A stretch of 64,000 bases of DNA from Amoebophrya sp. A120 (taxonomy: Eukaryota > Sar > Dinophyceae > Syndiniales > Amoebophryaceae): the NCBI GenBank assembly GCA_905178155.1, contig CAJINV010000003.1, forward strand, positions 5,215,700 to 5,279,699. Reading direction: 5' to 3'. How positions within the stretch are numbered: position 1 is the stretch's first letter; the number at the start of each line of letters is the position of its first letter. The position numbers and the translations under genes are program-made. This document shows positions 34,379-46,200 of this stretch, in pieces. The notes under the pieces were generated by a model. That model was not told the DNA's origin and did no database searches. It was given only the letters and a program-made list of their open reading frames with translations.

Positions 34379-35455
34379 GTTTTGAAGTCTGATGATTTAT
34401 CTTGAGGTAGCCCATGGCGGAGAGGGCCGGCCACTGTCTTCGAGATCCGCCTATTTTTGTCTTGTGGCGCTTGTCGCTTTTGGTTTTGATGCGCGCGCCG
34501 CGCCGCCTAGCTTTCTTGCCATTCGTTCTTGCCTCTTAGTAGTGTCCATTTACTTTTATATTCTTTTTGACCTTTACGACTTCAGAGTTTATGCGATTAA
34601 GTTTGTATACTTCGTTCCACTAAGTACATTTTTTCAATGCACAACGAAAGACGAACAATGACAGCTACACATACGTAACGAAGCAACAGCATCTCTGTTA
34701 GCGGAAGAACGAAAGGCAACGGTAAAGCAGGCGCGTGTGGATCTTCATTGAAAGGAACAACTTGCAGCGACAGCGAATGTCGGCGGAAACCCAGACAAGA
34801 TAAAGCCCCGTAGCGCACAGACGTACTCCTGAGGATGATGCCGTGCCCCTCTGTTAGCAGGAGCGTGTTCGACATGCAGTCTGGACTTGATCCAGAACTT
34901 CCGCTTTTTGTGCCACTATTTCAGCAAAGATTGAGATATTCTTACCGAAGTCTTCTCGCAATAAGGTCCCCCACTTGACGTTGACTGTCCGACGGTCGAG
35001 TTAATATGGACTCGAGCTAATTTTCCTGAAAGAGGCGACTGTGCTCCTAAAGTTCCGACGCGCCAGACGTGTAGGCTAAGACTTTCAGTCGTGTGGTTGT
35101 CGGGTTTTACTAGCGATCGTATGCGTTTTCGAGCTCTGGTTCATGAAAAAGTCGGCTGTATTAAGCCTTGGAGTTCCGACACACCGAGTCCTTTCTTTGC
35201 TTCGTTGCTTCGACGCCTCCAATCCGTTCTAAAAATACGCCGCGCTAGATCAGTTGACTCCCTTGGTTGTTGCGCAGTTCCTGTGGTTCGTGTGTTGGAG
35301 TTTGGAATGGTGGAAAGAATTATTGTTGACTCGGATTTTCGGTAATTATTTCGGAGCTGCGCTGTTTCGCTTTCGACGACATTTTTTTCAACGAAGCCGT
35401 TGTTTGTAGGCCCGAGCCTACCACGCAGAGGAATAGGCGGCCGTCGTAGTAAAGG
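34379..35455. other. intergenic, nothing recognised
   Basis: No supported coding frame. AT-rich around 34540-34680. Confidence 0.4.
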
Positions 35456-38400
35456 ATGAGAGGTTTGCTGTTAGCGTCGGCGTTGGCCGGTCAGGCCAGC
35501 GCCGAACGCAGTTTGCTGGCGCAGAAAGAACGACCAGTAGCGAAGATTCTGAAGTTATTGCGCGACATGGCGAAACAGATGGAAGCAGAGAAGGTGGACG
35601 ACGATGCCGTCCACGAGCACTACCAGTGTTGGTGCAAGCAGCAAAAAACAGTTACGGAGAGAAGAAATGGGGGGAAAAGCTAACTATTTTGGCCCTATGT
35701 AGTAAACCGAATGGGTACAACAACTGGGAGCTGTTCGCGAGAGGCAAGACGACTCCTTCTAGTTTGTCATGATGTTTTTGGAGGATTTGTGTGCAGCAAA
35801 GAGGCAGAAAGCTAATCTGTTAGTCGCACGCCAAAGCGAACTGCCTCTCGACTTGCGCCTTCGGTACAGGTTTCGACTCATGCTCTGAACAAACTAAGCA
35901 GACGTCGCCGGTTTTGCTCGAAAAGCAGCGTGATCGCTTTTCCCCTGCATTTACCCATCTTCATAGCCCAGAAAGAAAACGTTGTAAAAACCGAGACATC
36001 GAACATGGAAGCAGCTAAGGCAACGGCGGAAGCGTCGTTTCAAGAGGAGAAGGAGAAGCGGGCGGTTAGAAATAAAGCGTATGATGACATGAATTCGAAA
36101 AAGAAGTCGCTGCAGGAGGTAAATACTACTTACTAGGCGTTCTCCTGTGTCTTCAACTAGCGACGCAAACCAAGGCTCGATCGTTTTGTCGGTCGCAGTT
36201 GGATTTTGTTGCCCCGCAACGCAAGTGCGGCCAACTTTTTCGTTCTTCCTGAATTTGTTCATCATGTATTTCTAAATTGTGAATCGCTTTTCGATAGTTC
36301 TAAATTCTGATTCGAGCTTCACAAAATTCACCCAGACACGGGAGCGCTGCATGAAGGAGGCGAAAGAGGCCTCAAAAGAAGCCCAGGAGTACGTCAAAAC
36401 GATCACTGCGCTGAAGTCCGCCCTCACCATTCTCGGCGGCCACAACAAGGACCTGATGCAGCTCTCCGGGGCTCAGGCGTCGCAGGTTAAGAAGGTCGTG
36501 AGTGATTTGCTGGACGGATCCGACATGATTGACCGTTTGACCAGCACCAAGCCAGAAGACCTCATGGCGCTGCAGAACTTGCTTTCTGCAGAGCGATCGC
36601 CGAGCTCCTTCTTGCAGCAGCCGATGTACTCAAGTTACTCTGTATGCCGAGGAATTTGTTTGCCCTAAGAGCTTTTCGGCAAGCGGAGAATTGCTTGTTT
36701 TCCACATGCATGTGAGAGTGTATAATCTTCGCTGAAAAATTACAAAACAAAAGCATTTTCTGTAAAAATAATTCCTGCCCCCGGCCGCTCACCGTGAAAC
36801 GGGATCGGGTTTCTTTAGGTCCCAACATTACTTAGAGCTCCTTCGTATTGAGAAATACACGAATTCTCCGATTGCGTTTGCGAAGACGTTGCTTGTGGCA
36901 AATTTAGATTCCATAAAATAGCCAAAGCGGTCGCATTTTCGGCATTTTGTCGCAGATGCTGGATGAGTTTGAGCGGGACTCCTCGGCAGCCGCAAAGGCG
37001 GAAGAGGAGCGACAGGCCACCTGCGCCACCGTGATCAAGTCCACCCAAAAAGAGATCAGCGCCCTGCAGACCACGGTGACCGACTTGGACGCCCGCCTGA
37101 GCGAGCTGGAGCAAACCAATGCGGATGCCAAGGCCGACTATGCCGCCGCCGAGGAAAAGGTGGACGACGCGAAGGAGTTTTTGGACAAGCTTGCCGCGCA
37201 GTGCAGCCAAAACGAGTCCGACTACCAGTCGCGCACCAAGAGTCGCGGTGAGGAGCTGGTGGCCATCGACGAGACGATCAAAATCCTGGACAGCGACGAG
37301 GCTTTTGAGGCTTTCGGGAAGAGCCTGAGCTTCTTGCAGGTCAAGAAGGATGTGTCTTCCGACCAGGAAATGAAGGACGCCGCGGTCTTTGCCCTGCGAC
37401 CCTTTGCGCAGCGGTCTCCGGACGCGTTTTTGATTCAAACCATGATCAAGGCAGCGGACAAGGGCTCCATGGGCAAGGTCATCGAAGCAATCAAGAAGCT
37501 CATCACGAAGATAAAGGCGGAACTGAAAGAAGAAGTGGCTTTTCGGGATTCGTGTGTTTCCGACCTCGACGACATTGACGCAGACATGCGGGTACTGAGT
37601 TCTTAAGATATTACGACTTTCACCTTTCGTCCCTTTGTGTGCAACACTTCTTTCCGAAAAAGAGCGAAGCAGAATTTTTTTCATCTACACGTTCTTTGCG
37701 CGAGAATGGTGCGTACTACCCGTGATATTTATGAGATTGGGCTGACGATCTAAAAATCGCACGTGAATCTGAGGTAAAGACCGCGTCGCGACAGAAGAAG
37801 GAAACTGAAGCCGGTGAGCTGGAGCAGAGCATCGAGGCTTTGACCGCGGCCCTCGAGGCGTTGGCGGCTTCCACGGCAGAGATGCAGAAGGACCTGCAGG
37901 ATGCGGGTAAGCAGCGGGAGGAGGAAAACAAGGCGTTTGTCCAGGAAAAAAGCGAACACGACGCGACGCAGGCGATTTTGATGAAGGCCATCAAGCGGAT
38001 GCACCAGGTGTACGGAACCACGCAAACGTACGAACAGGAGGCCCTGGTGAAGGAAGAACTGGTGCAGCAACCCGGCGCCGACACCGTGCAGTTCTCTGCG
38101 ACTGCGGACACCCCAGGCTCCGCCCCGGTCGCCTTCGCGAAAGGAGGCAAGACCGAGCAGAACGCGGGCGGAAACAAGGTAAATAAGTAGTAGACACTGA
38201 GATGAAATAAAGCGGGGAGTGCTGGTTCAATATTTTAGAGGAATGTCCGAAATAGAACAGGAGTAGAGACATATCGCGCAGAAACAAACTAACGCGTAGA
38301 GTCGCCCGCATTCAAGTCGTTTTAGATGGTCATGCGAAAGTCTACATCAAAGCCATTGATGAGACGAGCTTCTAAGTAATTCCAATCTGTGAGTTTTTTA

Positions 38401-39321
38401 ATACGACAGGTCATCACCATGTTGGAGGATGTGATGAAAGATTCGGAAAAGGATGAGGCTGCAGCGGAACATATCCTGAGTAAAAACGTACCCACACCAG
38501 AGTTGTAATGCAAATCTGCATGCTGAAAATGTTTCTCATGCGGAGCTCCATGAGAAGCATTTTCTAGTCGTGTTTTGCAATTTGTCATGCTCCAATCAGC
38601 GTGGTATGCTAGATCTGTGATGCTGCTGAGCTAGCTCAAACAGCACTACACTACGAATCCAAATTTGTCATGCAAAACAGCCAAAACTTGTGGATTTGTC
38701 TAGCCGATTCCCCATCTTGACTCTGGTGTGGGTACGTTTTTACTCAGGATAGAACAGGAGGAGGCAGACTCGCAGTCCGCGTACGACGACTTTGTGCGAA
38801 AGACGACGATATCAAATGTAAAAATGTCTGGGTCTGGAAAAAAAGCACGTTTGTCATGCTTGTCTGGCATGACTTTTAAATCTGTCATGCACGTTACCCA
38901 AGAGCTCCGTTTTTCTGTGATGCAGGAGCGCAGTTTGTCATGCAGAATAGGCAAGACCTAGGAGCTCAGAAACTTGTCATGCTGAGCCAGCATTTGTAGC
39001 CTCATCATGAGACGCCGCCCAGCATCACAAGTTTCCAGACCCAGACACTTTTACAATCCATAGACGAACATGCTAAAGACGAACGAAAAGCAAACCGCAC
39101 AGAAGACCGAGCGGAAGGCGGGGGAAGAAGTTGCGCTGCAGGACACCACCGCCGCCATTAAGTCCCTCGGCCAGGCCATGTTCGACCTGACAGAGGAAAA
39201 CAAAGATGTCCACGCCAAGTGTGACTTCGTGCTGCAAAACTTCACGAAACGGCAAGCATCTATGACTTCGGAAATCGAAGCCGCGCAGACCGCCATCCAG
39301 TACCTCCAGGGGATGGCGTAA
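35456..39321 (+). CDS. secreted coiled-coil protein of a dinoflagellate-type family
   Basis: Exons: 35456-35650, 35972-36118, 36336-36641, 36956-37591, 37774-38178, 38410-38471, 38757-38809 and 39068-39321, about 685 residues. The five ordinary introns are all GT-AG and all phase 0; the last two gaps are introners. MRGLLLASALAGQASA is a signal peptide. The mature part is nearly all Lys/Glu/Ala coiled coil, with ILKLLRDMAKQMEAEK, CWCKQQ, DEAFEAFGKSLSFLQVKK and AYDDFVRKT elements. I recall these from large families of unnamed secreted coiled-coil proteins in dinoflagellates; function unknown. The internal repeats of the AKAEEER/AYDDF type suggest repeated helical hairpins. Confidence 0.8.
38467..38756 (+). 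mobile_element. introner (family C), 280 bp, TSD GAACA
   Basis: Element 38472-38751 has a perfect inverted repeat of about 31 bases, beginning TATCCTGAGTAAAAACGTAC and continuing into CCCACACCAGAGT. GAACA flanks both sides. Removal (285 nt) turns AAEH... into AAEQEEADSQSAYDDF. No GT at the left boundary. Confidence 0.95.
38805..39067 (+). mobile_element. introner (family A), 253 bp, TSD GACGA
   Basis: Element 38810-39062 runs TATCAAATGTAAAAATGTC ... GACACTTTTACAATCCATA with GGGTCTGGAAA inverted. GACGA flanks it. Removal (258 nt) joins FVRKTT to NMLKTNEKQ. Interior closely matches the copy at 24414, implying recent spread. A GT-AG pair slightly inside also keeps frame, so RNA data are needed for the exact border. 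Confidence 0.93.
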
Positions 39322-40329
39322 ATACGGGTAGGACTACGCAGAGAATAGAGTTTTGCACGCTTTTTTGGATATTTAGATTCTCCGCAGTATTTTGCGAAAG
39401 GCGAGAGCGTCATGTTTCGGTGAATGCACTCATTTTAGCGCGCTGTCTTTTTTATCATTTTAGCGCATTATTTTGCACGCTCGCATTCCCATACGTAGCG
39501 TTTTTTGTTTCTATGAATAGGCTTTTGTTTCTCATTTTTAATTTTTCTTTAGGCAACGGTTTTAGGCAACTTTTTTATAGGCATATAGGCAAATAGATTG
39601 GAGTGAATTTCTTTAGGCAACGAAGTTTCGAACACGAAAGTGTGGGGGTGCGAGTGTTTGAGGATGTTACGCACGAGTGCTTGCAAGAACTAGAACTGCT
39701 CACGCGAAAACGAGAAACTAAATACTTTCAAAAGGCTTTTCAAAAGAGCGAGCACAATGATATTCGTCGTCCTAGTTGCTCAACCGGAGAACTACACTGC
39801 TGTCACTATCGCAGATCGAAGGCGTAGAAGCTCGGTTTTTTCCTATGCAAACCATTGTCCAAGACCAAGTTTCAGTCAGCGATAGTCTGATCGGTCGTGT
39901 ATCGGCAGGTGTGTCGGTTTTCGTGCGTTCACTGCAGTAATCGTAATAAGTACTTTCGGTTGTCGTGCGATTTCAATACGTATGTGTCGTGACGTAAAAA
40001 TGTTCGTTCACGTGTACCAACGTCGAGTCATCGTGTGTATGTGTAAGGACTCCCTCAGTAGAGCAAATTCACGTTCATTATCGTTCTTTCCGTCTTTGTC
40101 TCTTTTTGCTCACAGGTTTTCTCGTTTTTCCCGGTTGGCTTTGTGGTACCCCCACACGACCCGCCTGGTTAAGTAGCCTATTATTTCCGCCTCTCTTGGT
40201 CTTCTTGTTTTTCACGTTTACAACTACTGCTTAGTGCTCTGGCTTCATATCCAGAGCTATGAATTTTCCTATGACGGCTCCGACTCGTCGTGCGTACCTT
40301 TTTCTTTTTGAGCAGGCAGCTTTCGTCTA
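39322..40329. other. intergenic, AT-rich, with repeated TTAGGCAAC
   Basis: TTAGGCAAC occurs at 39549, 39562 and 39613 within an AT-rich stretch. No gene supported. Confidence 0.4.
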
Positions 40330-42238
40330 ATGGTAATGGACGACGACGAGAGAGCCACAACAAAGCCGCGGGGGTCCCTGTCCTCCAACCCCATCGGCAT
40401 GACGAGCGGCATGGTGTCCGGCCAAGGAGGGGCGACGTCTGTAACTGGTGGTGCGACGTCGGTCATGGGCGGTGCTGTGCAGCAGTCCCAAATGGGCATG
40501 ATGTCTGGAGTGCAGCAGCAGCCGGTGATACCCATGAATCAGGCTACCCTGTACTCGAACTCTCCGGGCGGGGGACCGCCGGGAGCGCCCGCGATGATTT
40601 CCGGAATTGTTTCCGGACAGAACAATGCGCCGATGGTGTCCGGCATGGTCTCCGGCATCGTTCCCGCGCGCGGCCAGGGGCCCATGCTGAGTGCCGCGAT
40701 GGCTCAGCCCATGTTGAGTGGCATGGTGGCTCCGGTCAGCGGGCAGCCCATGATGAGCGCCCCCATCGTGTCCGGAATGACCGCTACGCGGCAAGCGGCG
40801 AAGCAACAAAACAAACCGAAAATGGGCGGTTACACGCTTGAGCAGATCGACCGGCAGTTCTTCGAGCAGGCCCAGGACATGTGCAACCAAACCAAGGACG
40901 AGGTGCTCGCCGTCTGGCGCATGAGCGAACCCAACGAGGACGCCAAGAAGCACGCGATTGGTTGGACGTGCGGCCTGTACTTGCTGATCGTCGTCTGCCT
41001 TCTGGCGGGCGCGCAGGCCGTGTTTTGTTGCGTGGACGAGAAGGTCAACGAGGTTTCGCGCACGGAAGTAACGGTCGGGGAGTCGGATATGGGAGTGTCA
41101 GGATCGAAATCGACAAAATCGAAATATTTGTGATGCATGAAATGCATGACGCGAAATACGTGTGTTGCAGAGCAGGCAAGTGAGGCCGATTGTAAGCCTG
41201 TTTGGGGTTATAGCTCGAGCTGCTAAAGCAGCATGAGAGAATCAGTCTTGTTTGCCTAAACAGCATTACAAACTGGATTTTTTTAGGCACCACCAGAATT
41301 TGTGATGCGCCACTTAGAAACTGGGTTCGGGCTGGAATCCATTTTATGCATGGCAAATTATTTCGATTTTGCCAATTTCGATTCTGACACTTCCATATCG
41401 GAGACCGACACAACCGTCGAAAAGGAGTACGAGTGGACCCTGCATTGCGGGCTCACTTGGGCGGCCCTCGGGTCGTTGTTCCTGTTGCTGGTCCTCGGGC
41501 TCTTCTGCCGGCTGGCCGACGCAGAGGACGAGGGCGACCACACCTTGTATGTGCTGGGTCGCCGCAACTTCTACCGCCAAATCAAACCCAAACGATCGGG
41601 ATGCTGCCGCTGTCACCCGCTGCCGAAGAACGGAATTCAGCCGCTGGAAACCATCGTGCAGGTTAGTGGTCTATTTGTTCTTTGTGCGTCGGATATGTTG
41701 ATGTCGTGGCATTCGCACTTGCTATTCCTTTGTGTGGAATAGGAATTTGTTTTTGATCACGGCGCAATCCCCTCCTACGTTAGCGATATGATGATGATGA
41801 TGTTAGTGGAAGTGCGACTTCTGAAAGTACAAAAACGTATGAATTCGAATCCCCAATTTTTTCTCATGTGCGTTCGTACAGGTTACGACAGATACGGTGC
41901 CGACAACCGACGCGGCGGTTTTCGAGTTTACGATGAATGCCGTGGTCATCGATCTGCCCCTGGGAGCAGCGTTGAACGACAACAAGGACATGCACGGGGC
42001 GAAGAAGGCGAAAGGCCCCGTCCACTACAATTTACACCCCCGGGTTTATTGTTTCATGGACGACCCACCCCGCGCCGCCGCGGCCATCATGGAGGCCGTG
42101 CAGCTCCGGCGACAGGAGCTCGGCATTTCCGGCTTCCAACCCACGCCAATCAGCACGACGTATGTTGGGGGTCAGATTTCCGGGCCGCCTCCGCAGCAAT
42201 CCGCAATGCCCGCAATCAGCGGGTATGGTGCAATCTAA
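40330..42238 (+). CDS. two-TM membrane protein with SGMVSG-rich N-terminus
   Basis: Exons: 40330-41087, 41403-41661 (after introner removal) and 41882-42238, about 457 residues. The N-terminal third is low complexity, with repeated SGMVSG/SGIVSG/MLSG units rich in Met, Gly, Ser and Gln. A helical segment (QIDRQFFEQAQDMCNQTKDE) leads to TM1 (CGLYLLIVVCLLAGAQAVF). The loop between the TMs, ending TVGESETDTTVEKEYEW, is formed only after introner removal. TM2 is LTWAALGSLFLLLVLGLF, followed by a basic Cys cluster (KRSGCCRCHPLP) and a C-terminal domain (VYCFMDDPPRAAAAIMEAV). Both termini are probably cytosolic. No family recognised. Confidence 0.72.
41083..41402 (+). mobile_element. introner (family E), 310 bp, TSD TCGGA
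   Basis: Element 41088-41397 begins TATGGGAGTGTCAGGATCGA and ends TCGATTCTGACACTTCCATA. TCGGA flanks it. Removal (315 nt) joins TVGES to ETDTTVEKEYEW. Interior has TTTGTGATGC motifs at both ends. Confidence 0.92.
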
Positions 42239-43237
42239 TACAATCAAAAAGCTAAGCAAAGCTATCAAAAATAAAGCGTTTTCTTTGTTTCGATTGGTTT
42301 ATTTTAGTGTAGGTTGTTTTCACCTGTGCCTCATGACATAGTCATTCTCATTGTCATGGTCTTTGACGTTCCCCGTTTCAACTTTTCCGTTTTATTTGCA
42401 TTAGAGTTTTATTTTACATTGAAATCATGTGTCCTGTAAGTATTGCGTAACATCAGTTCAATTATCTTCATGTTTTAGCACCACCTTTCTTTTGCTTATC
42501 AAACTTTTCGTTTGCATTGTCGATCCCCAAAACCCGAGCAATTAAAGACGAAAAGAAGGACGACTGACCTATTCGCAGTAAGAACCGTTCTGGATCCCTT
42601 CAGTAAGAACGATAGAGCGACGAAGGACAGTGGATTTGCTCCGCTTTGAGGGCAGATAAAACTTTGCTGTAAACTATTTCGATCCTGACAGAATATGCGC
42701 CGGCGCCGTTTCCACCAAGTGATGCTCGGTAGTGACGCCTGTTTCCTTCTTCTCTCCGTGAGCATTGTTGCGTTTTCAAATTGTGTGCGTGTGTGTGTGT
42801 GTAGTGCATTCATTTTCCGTTCTGTGTGTCTGTCTTCTCCGTTTACTCGTAGGCGTCTGTCAGTATCGTAGCTGCAGCTTGTGAATTGAAAGAGCGGTCG
42901 AATATACCCATGAGCAGGGAACGAAAGCGAGTTGTTGCAGAAACATTGCCGAGAGAGGACGAGGTGGCCGCGTGTGCTGGAGAGATCAATTCTTCAATGA
43001 GTTCTCGAGTTTGCTGGAGGGGAGGCAGTGTGTAGAAATCACAAAAAGCAGAAGTCAAAGATTCTGTACATTGAGATAAGCATATCGTGGCACAAGAACA
43101 AAGTCGCAGCGACAAATAAGTAATCGCTTTCCAAAGCAACTACAGCGTTGCAGATGATCCAGTAAAAATAGTGTTTTTTATTGATTTAATTTGTATGTCG
43201 TAGTGGTCAACAACTCAACAACATCTGAAATTACATA
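42239..43237. other. intergenic with a GT microsatellite
   Basis: A GTGTGTGTGTG run sits at about 42782-42803. No coding frame supported. Confidence 0.4.
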
Positions 43238-46200
43238 ATGAACGGGAGGCATCCGCATCAGCACAATACGGGTCTCAGCTGGCTAACGCCTTCGGAGGAA
43301 ACGTTCCTGACTCCTTCTCCGGATGATGGGTCTTTGCGGGTCCCGGTAGCCGGCGGTAGTAAAGCCGCCTCGTCTTCCTCCACGGCGGCGCAGCACAAAA
43401 AGCAGTGCAACGGGGGCAGAGCCAACCCTTGGAGCGCCGAAACCAAGCAGGTGTTCGCGTTCTATCCGCCTACAAGCGGCGCCGAGGCTGCGACCCATGG
43501 TAGGGGCAGCAGAGACAGGCTCAGTGCGGCGAGCCGCGAGATCGAGAATTCCCGGAGAAAGCACAAGAGCGGCGCGCACACCGGCGAGAATAAGCGAAAT
43601 AATCCGGGGGACGACGGTATCCAATGTGCAGATATTTTGTGTCCGGTTTTGGAAGGATGCTGCAAGGTTTGATGGCACGCTTGTCTGGTATGACTGAAGG
43701 GCTTGTGATGCGTGTCAAAGAGGACTCGATCACCGTTTTGCTTGTCACGCAAAAACGTAGTTTGTCATGCAATGCTCGTCAACATGCGGAAATAAACGTG
43801 CTCGTGCATTACAGGGCAGATATTCACATTTCTCATGCTCTTCTGCTGTGCAACATTACATATCTAGGGTATTCAGTATTCACAACCCAGCATTACAACA
43901 AGTTTCCAGGCACATTTGCAATGCATAGACCGCACGTTTGATAGCAACGGCTTCGTGGACGAAATCCGGGATCGGAGTCTGATGGGGCAGTCGCTGTTGA
44001 TGCGGAAGCGCGCCGAGGCGCGCAACGCGCAGCCCGAAAAGCCGGTCCCCACCTCGATCTACGGGGAGGACGACCCGCTGCTGCAGTCCGAGGCCGGCCT
44101 GGGGCAGTTCGACCAGCAGCGCTACCTCCCGCTGGACCCCAAGCAGTTTGAACCGGACGTCCTGGCGGCATTGCGGAAAGCGCAGCGGACGGAGATCCAG
44201 AAGCTTGGCAAGTATTTTGCCATCGAGGACTATCGTACGAAAAAAGTGTTACAGTTAATACACATCGTGTTGCAGACCAAGCAAGACAGACAAGCTCTGT
44301 CATGCCAAATGTGCATAGGAGCCTGGCTTCGTGCGTGTTACTTATTTTCCCGTTGGATTTCTGCATTGCAAGTTCATCTAGCGAAATTCGATGTGTTGCT
44401 GCATTGACAACAAATGCGTAACTGCAACAGCACTTTTTTCGTGTGATAAGGACGCCGACGAAGTAGCGGCGGCGCTCGCCGCTGCGGTCAGCGCCGACGA
44501 AAAGCGGAATCTGTTGCTGAACGCACCGGAGCTGATTCCCCAGGACGACGTCGACTACGATGTGGAGGACGCCCGGTTGTATCCGCCAGAAGATGACATC
44601 AAATTTGGGAAGAAAACGCGTCCGCGCACCGCCCCGGGGCCTGGTCGTGGAGCGGGTCAGCCGCAGCACTTCCGCGACAACAAAAAGAAAGCAGCGGGGT
44701 CCACCTCCTCCGTGGGGGCGGGGCCGAGCGCGGCTCTCTCGGAAAAAAGCAAAGAAGAAACGATGGACGCGGCAGCACGGTACGCTGCCAAAGCGGAGGC
44801 CTATCCCGAGCACCATAACTACAGCTTCGAGGACACAACGGATCTACTGAACTACAAATTTGACCCCGAAGCCGGGGCCGACCCGCCAGACTTGGTGCGC
44901 AGAAACATCCTCAGCGAAGCGGTATTTGTTTGGTCCTCCCGGTATTATGATCTACAACTCAAAAATCGCGACACGAACATAGTATTTATGCTGATGTTCT
45001 TGAGTCGGAGTCGCGGCTGGTTGCAGTAGTATTAATTGCAGACGCAGAAGCTGAGGCTCTGCATAACATATCAATCAGCGGACCTGTACTATGTAAAGTA
45101 TGCAAAAATGTTGTTCTCTTGTGCTTGTTTTTGTACAGTTTTGTTCTTCGAGAAGTCTCTCTACCATTCTGGAAAAACATGAGATTTTGATCATCCGAAC
45201 AGGTGTACGCGCACAGCGATCGTGCAGAGCTCTGGTTGGAGCACGCGGAGAAGGAGGGTATCGACCTGTTCGCCCGTCCGGAGGGCGAGTATGTGCGCCC
45301 CTTTGAGCAGAAGCCGTTGGATCGCGACATGAACGCCACGACCTCGGGCAAGATGGTGCGCATGCCTGTGATGCGGCCCGCGGTGATGCGGCGGCTCCAG
45401 AAGCGGTACTGCAGCCACCACTTCGCGGCTGCGCGCGCCGTGCTGGCGCAGAAGCGGGAGGAGGTGCGGGGGCTCAAGGGTGTGAAGAAAGCCCTGACCT
45501 CGCAGGGCCGGGTAGAGATGGACCGCGCGCGGGAGGAGCTGCGGGGCGCGGAGGACGACGACGCGGAATTGAACGACCTCGCGAACGCGGGGGCCTGGTA
45601 CGTGCTCCAGCGGCGCGCGGAGCTGGACGAAGTGGACGAGGCGGAAGCGAGCAAAGCAGGCACCAACATCGGCGCGCGAGGAGAGCTACACGGCCCGAGC
45701 CTCGGTACGAATCCGAATCTGTGGAGCGACGAGCGGTTCTTCGGCGGCGCAGAGGAGGTTGAGGAGAAACGCTGGAAGGAGGCGGAGCCCGCGCCTCCTG
45801 CACCGTCGACGGCAAACAAAATAACCGGCGGCAGGGGCCGGGCGTACCGTGCCGGGTCGCCCGGAACGAGAGTAGACGGAGGACGCGGTGGAGTGGACTC
45901 AGAGGAGGAGGCCACCTTCGAGCAGACCGACCGGTCCAGTACTACATTAGAGGGGCAGACAACGATAGAGATCCCCTCCGCCGGGGTGGTCGTTGCGCCA
46001 CAACCGCGGCCGCGCCCACAAAGTGCGGTTGTCTCGCAGCAGCGTGGTCCCGCGCCGGGCGAAAGTAGACCGGCGAGTGCGGCTGCTCGCCCGAGAAGCT
46101 TCTCCGCACGCGCGCGCTCACCCAAGCATCAACCAGGCCGGGAGGGCGGAGGTGCTGCAAGGCCGCGAAAGCGCCCGAGCCGACACCCCCGCCGGCCCGG

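Noticed and set aside
34147-34434. Minus-strand 95-codon frame
   Set aside because: The opposite strand gives a better Cys-rich reading, and all other genes are on +. Kept only as a weak + candidate.
38810-39062. GT-AG intron slightly inside the element ends as sole explanation
   Set aside because: It keeps frame at this locus, but the same rule fails at 29904, 44231 and 19150, so exact excision at the TSD explains the whole set better.
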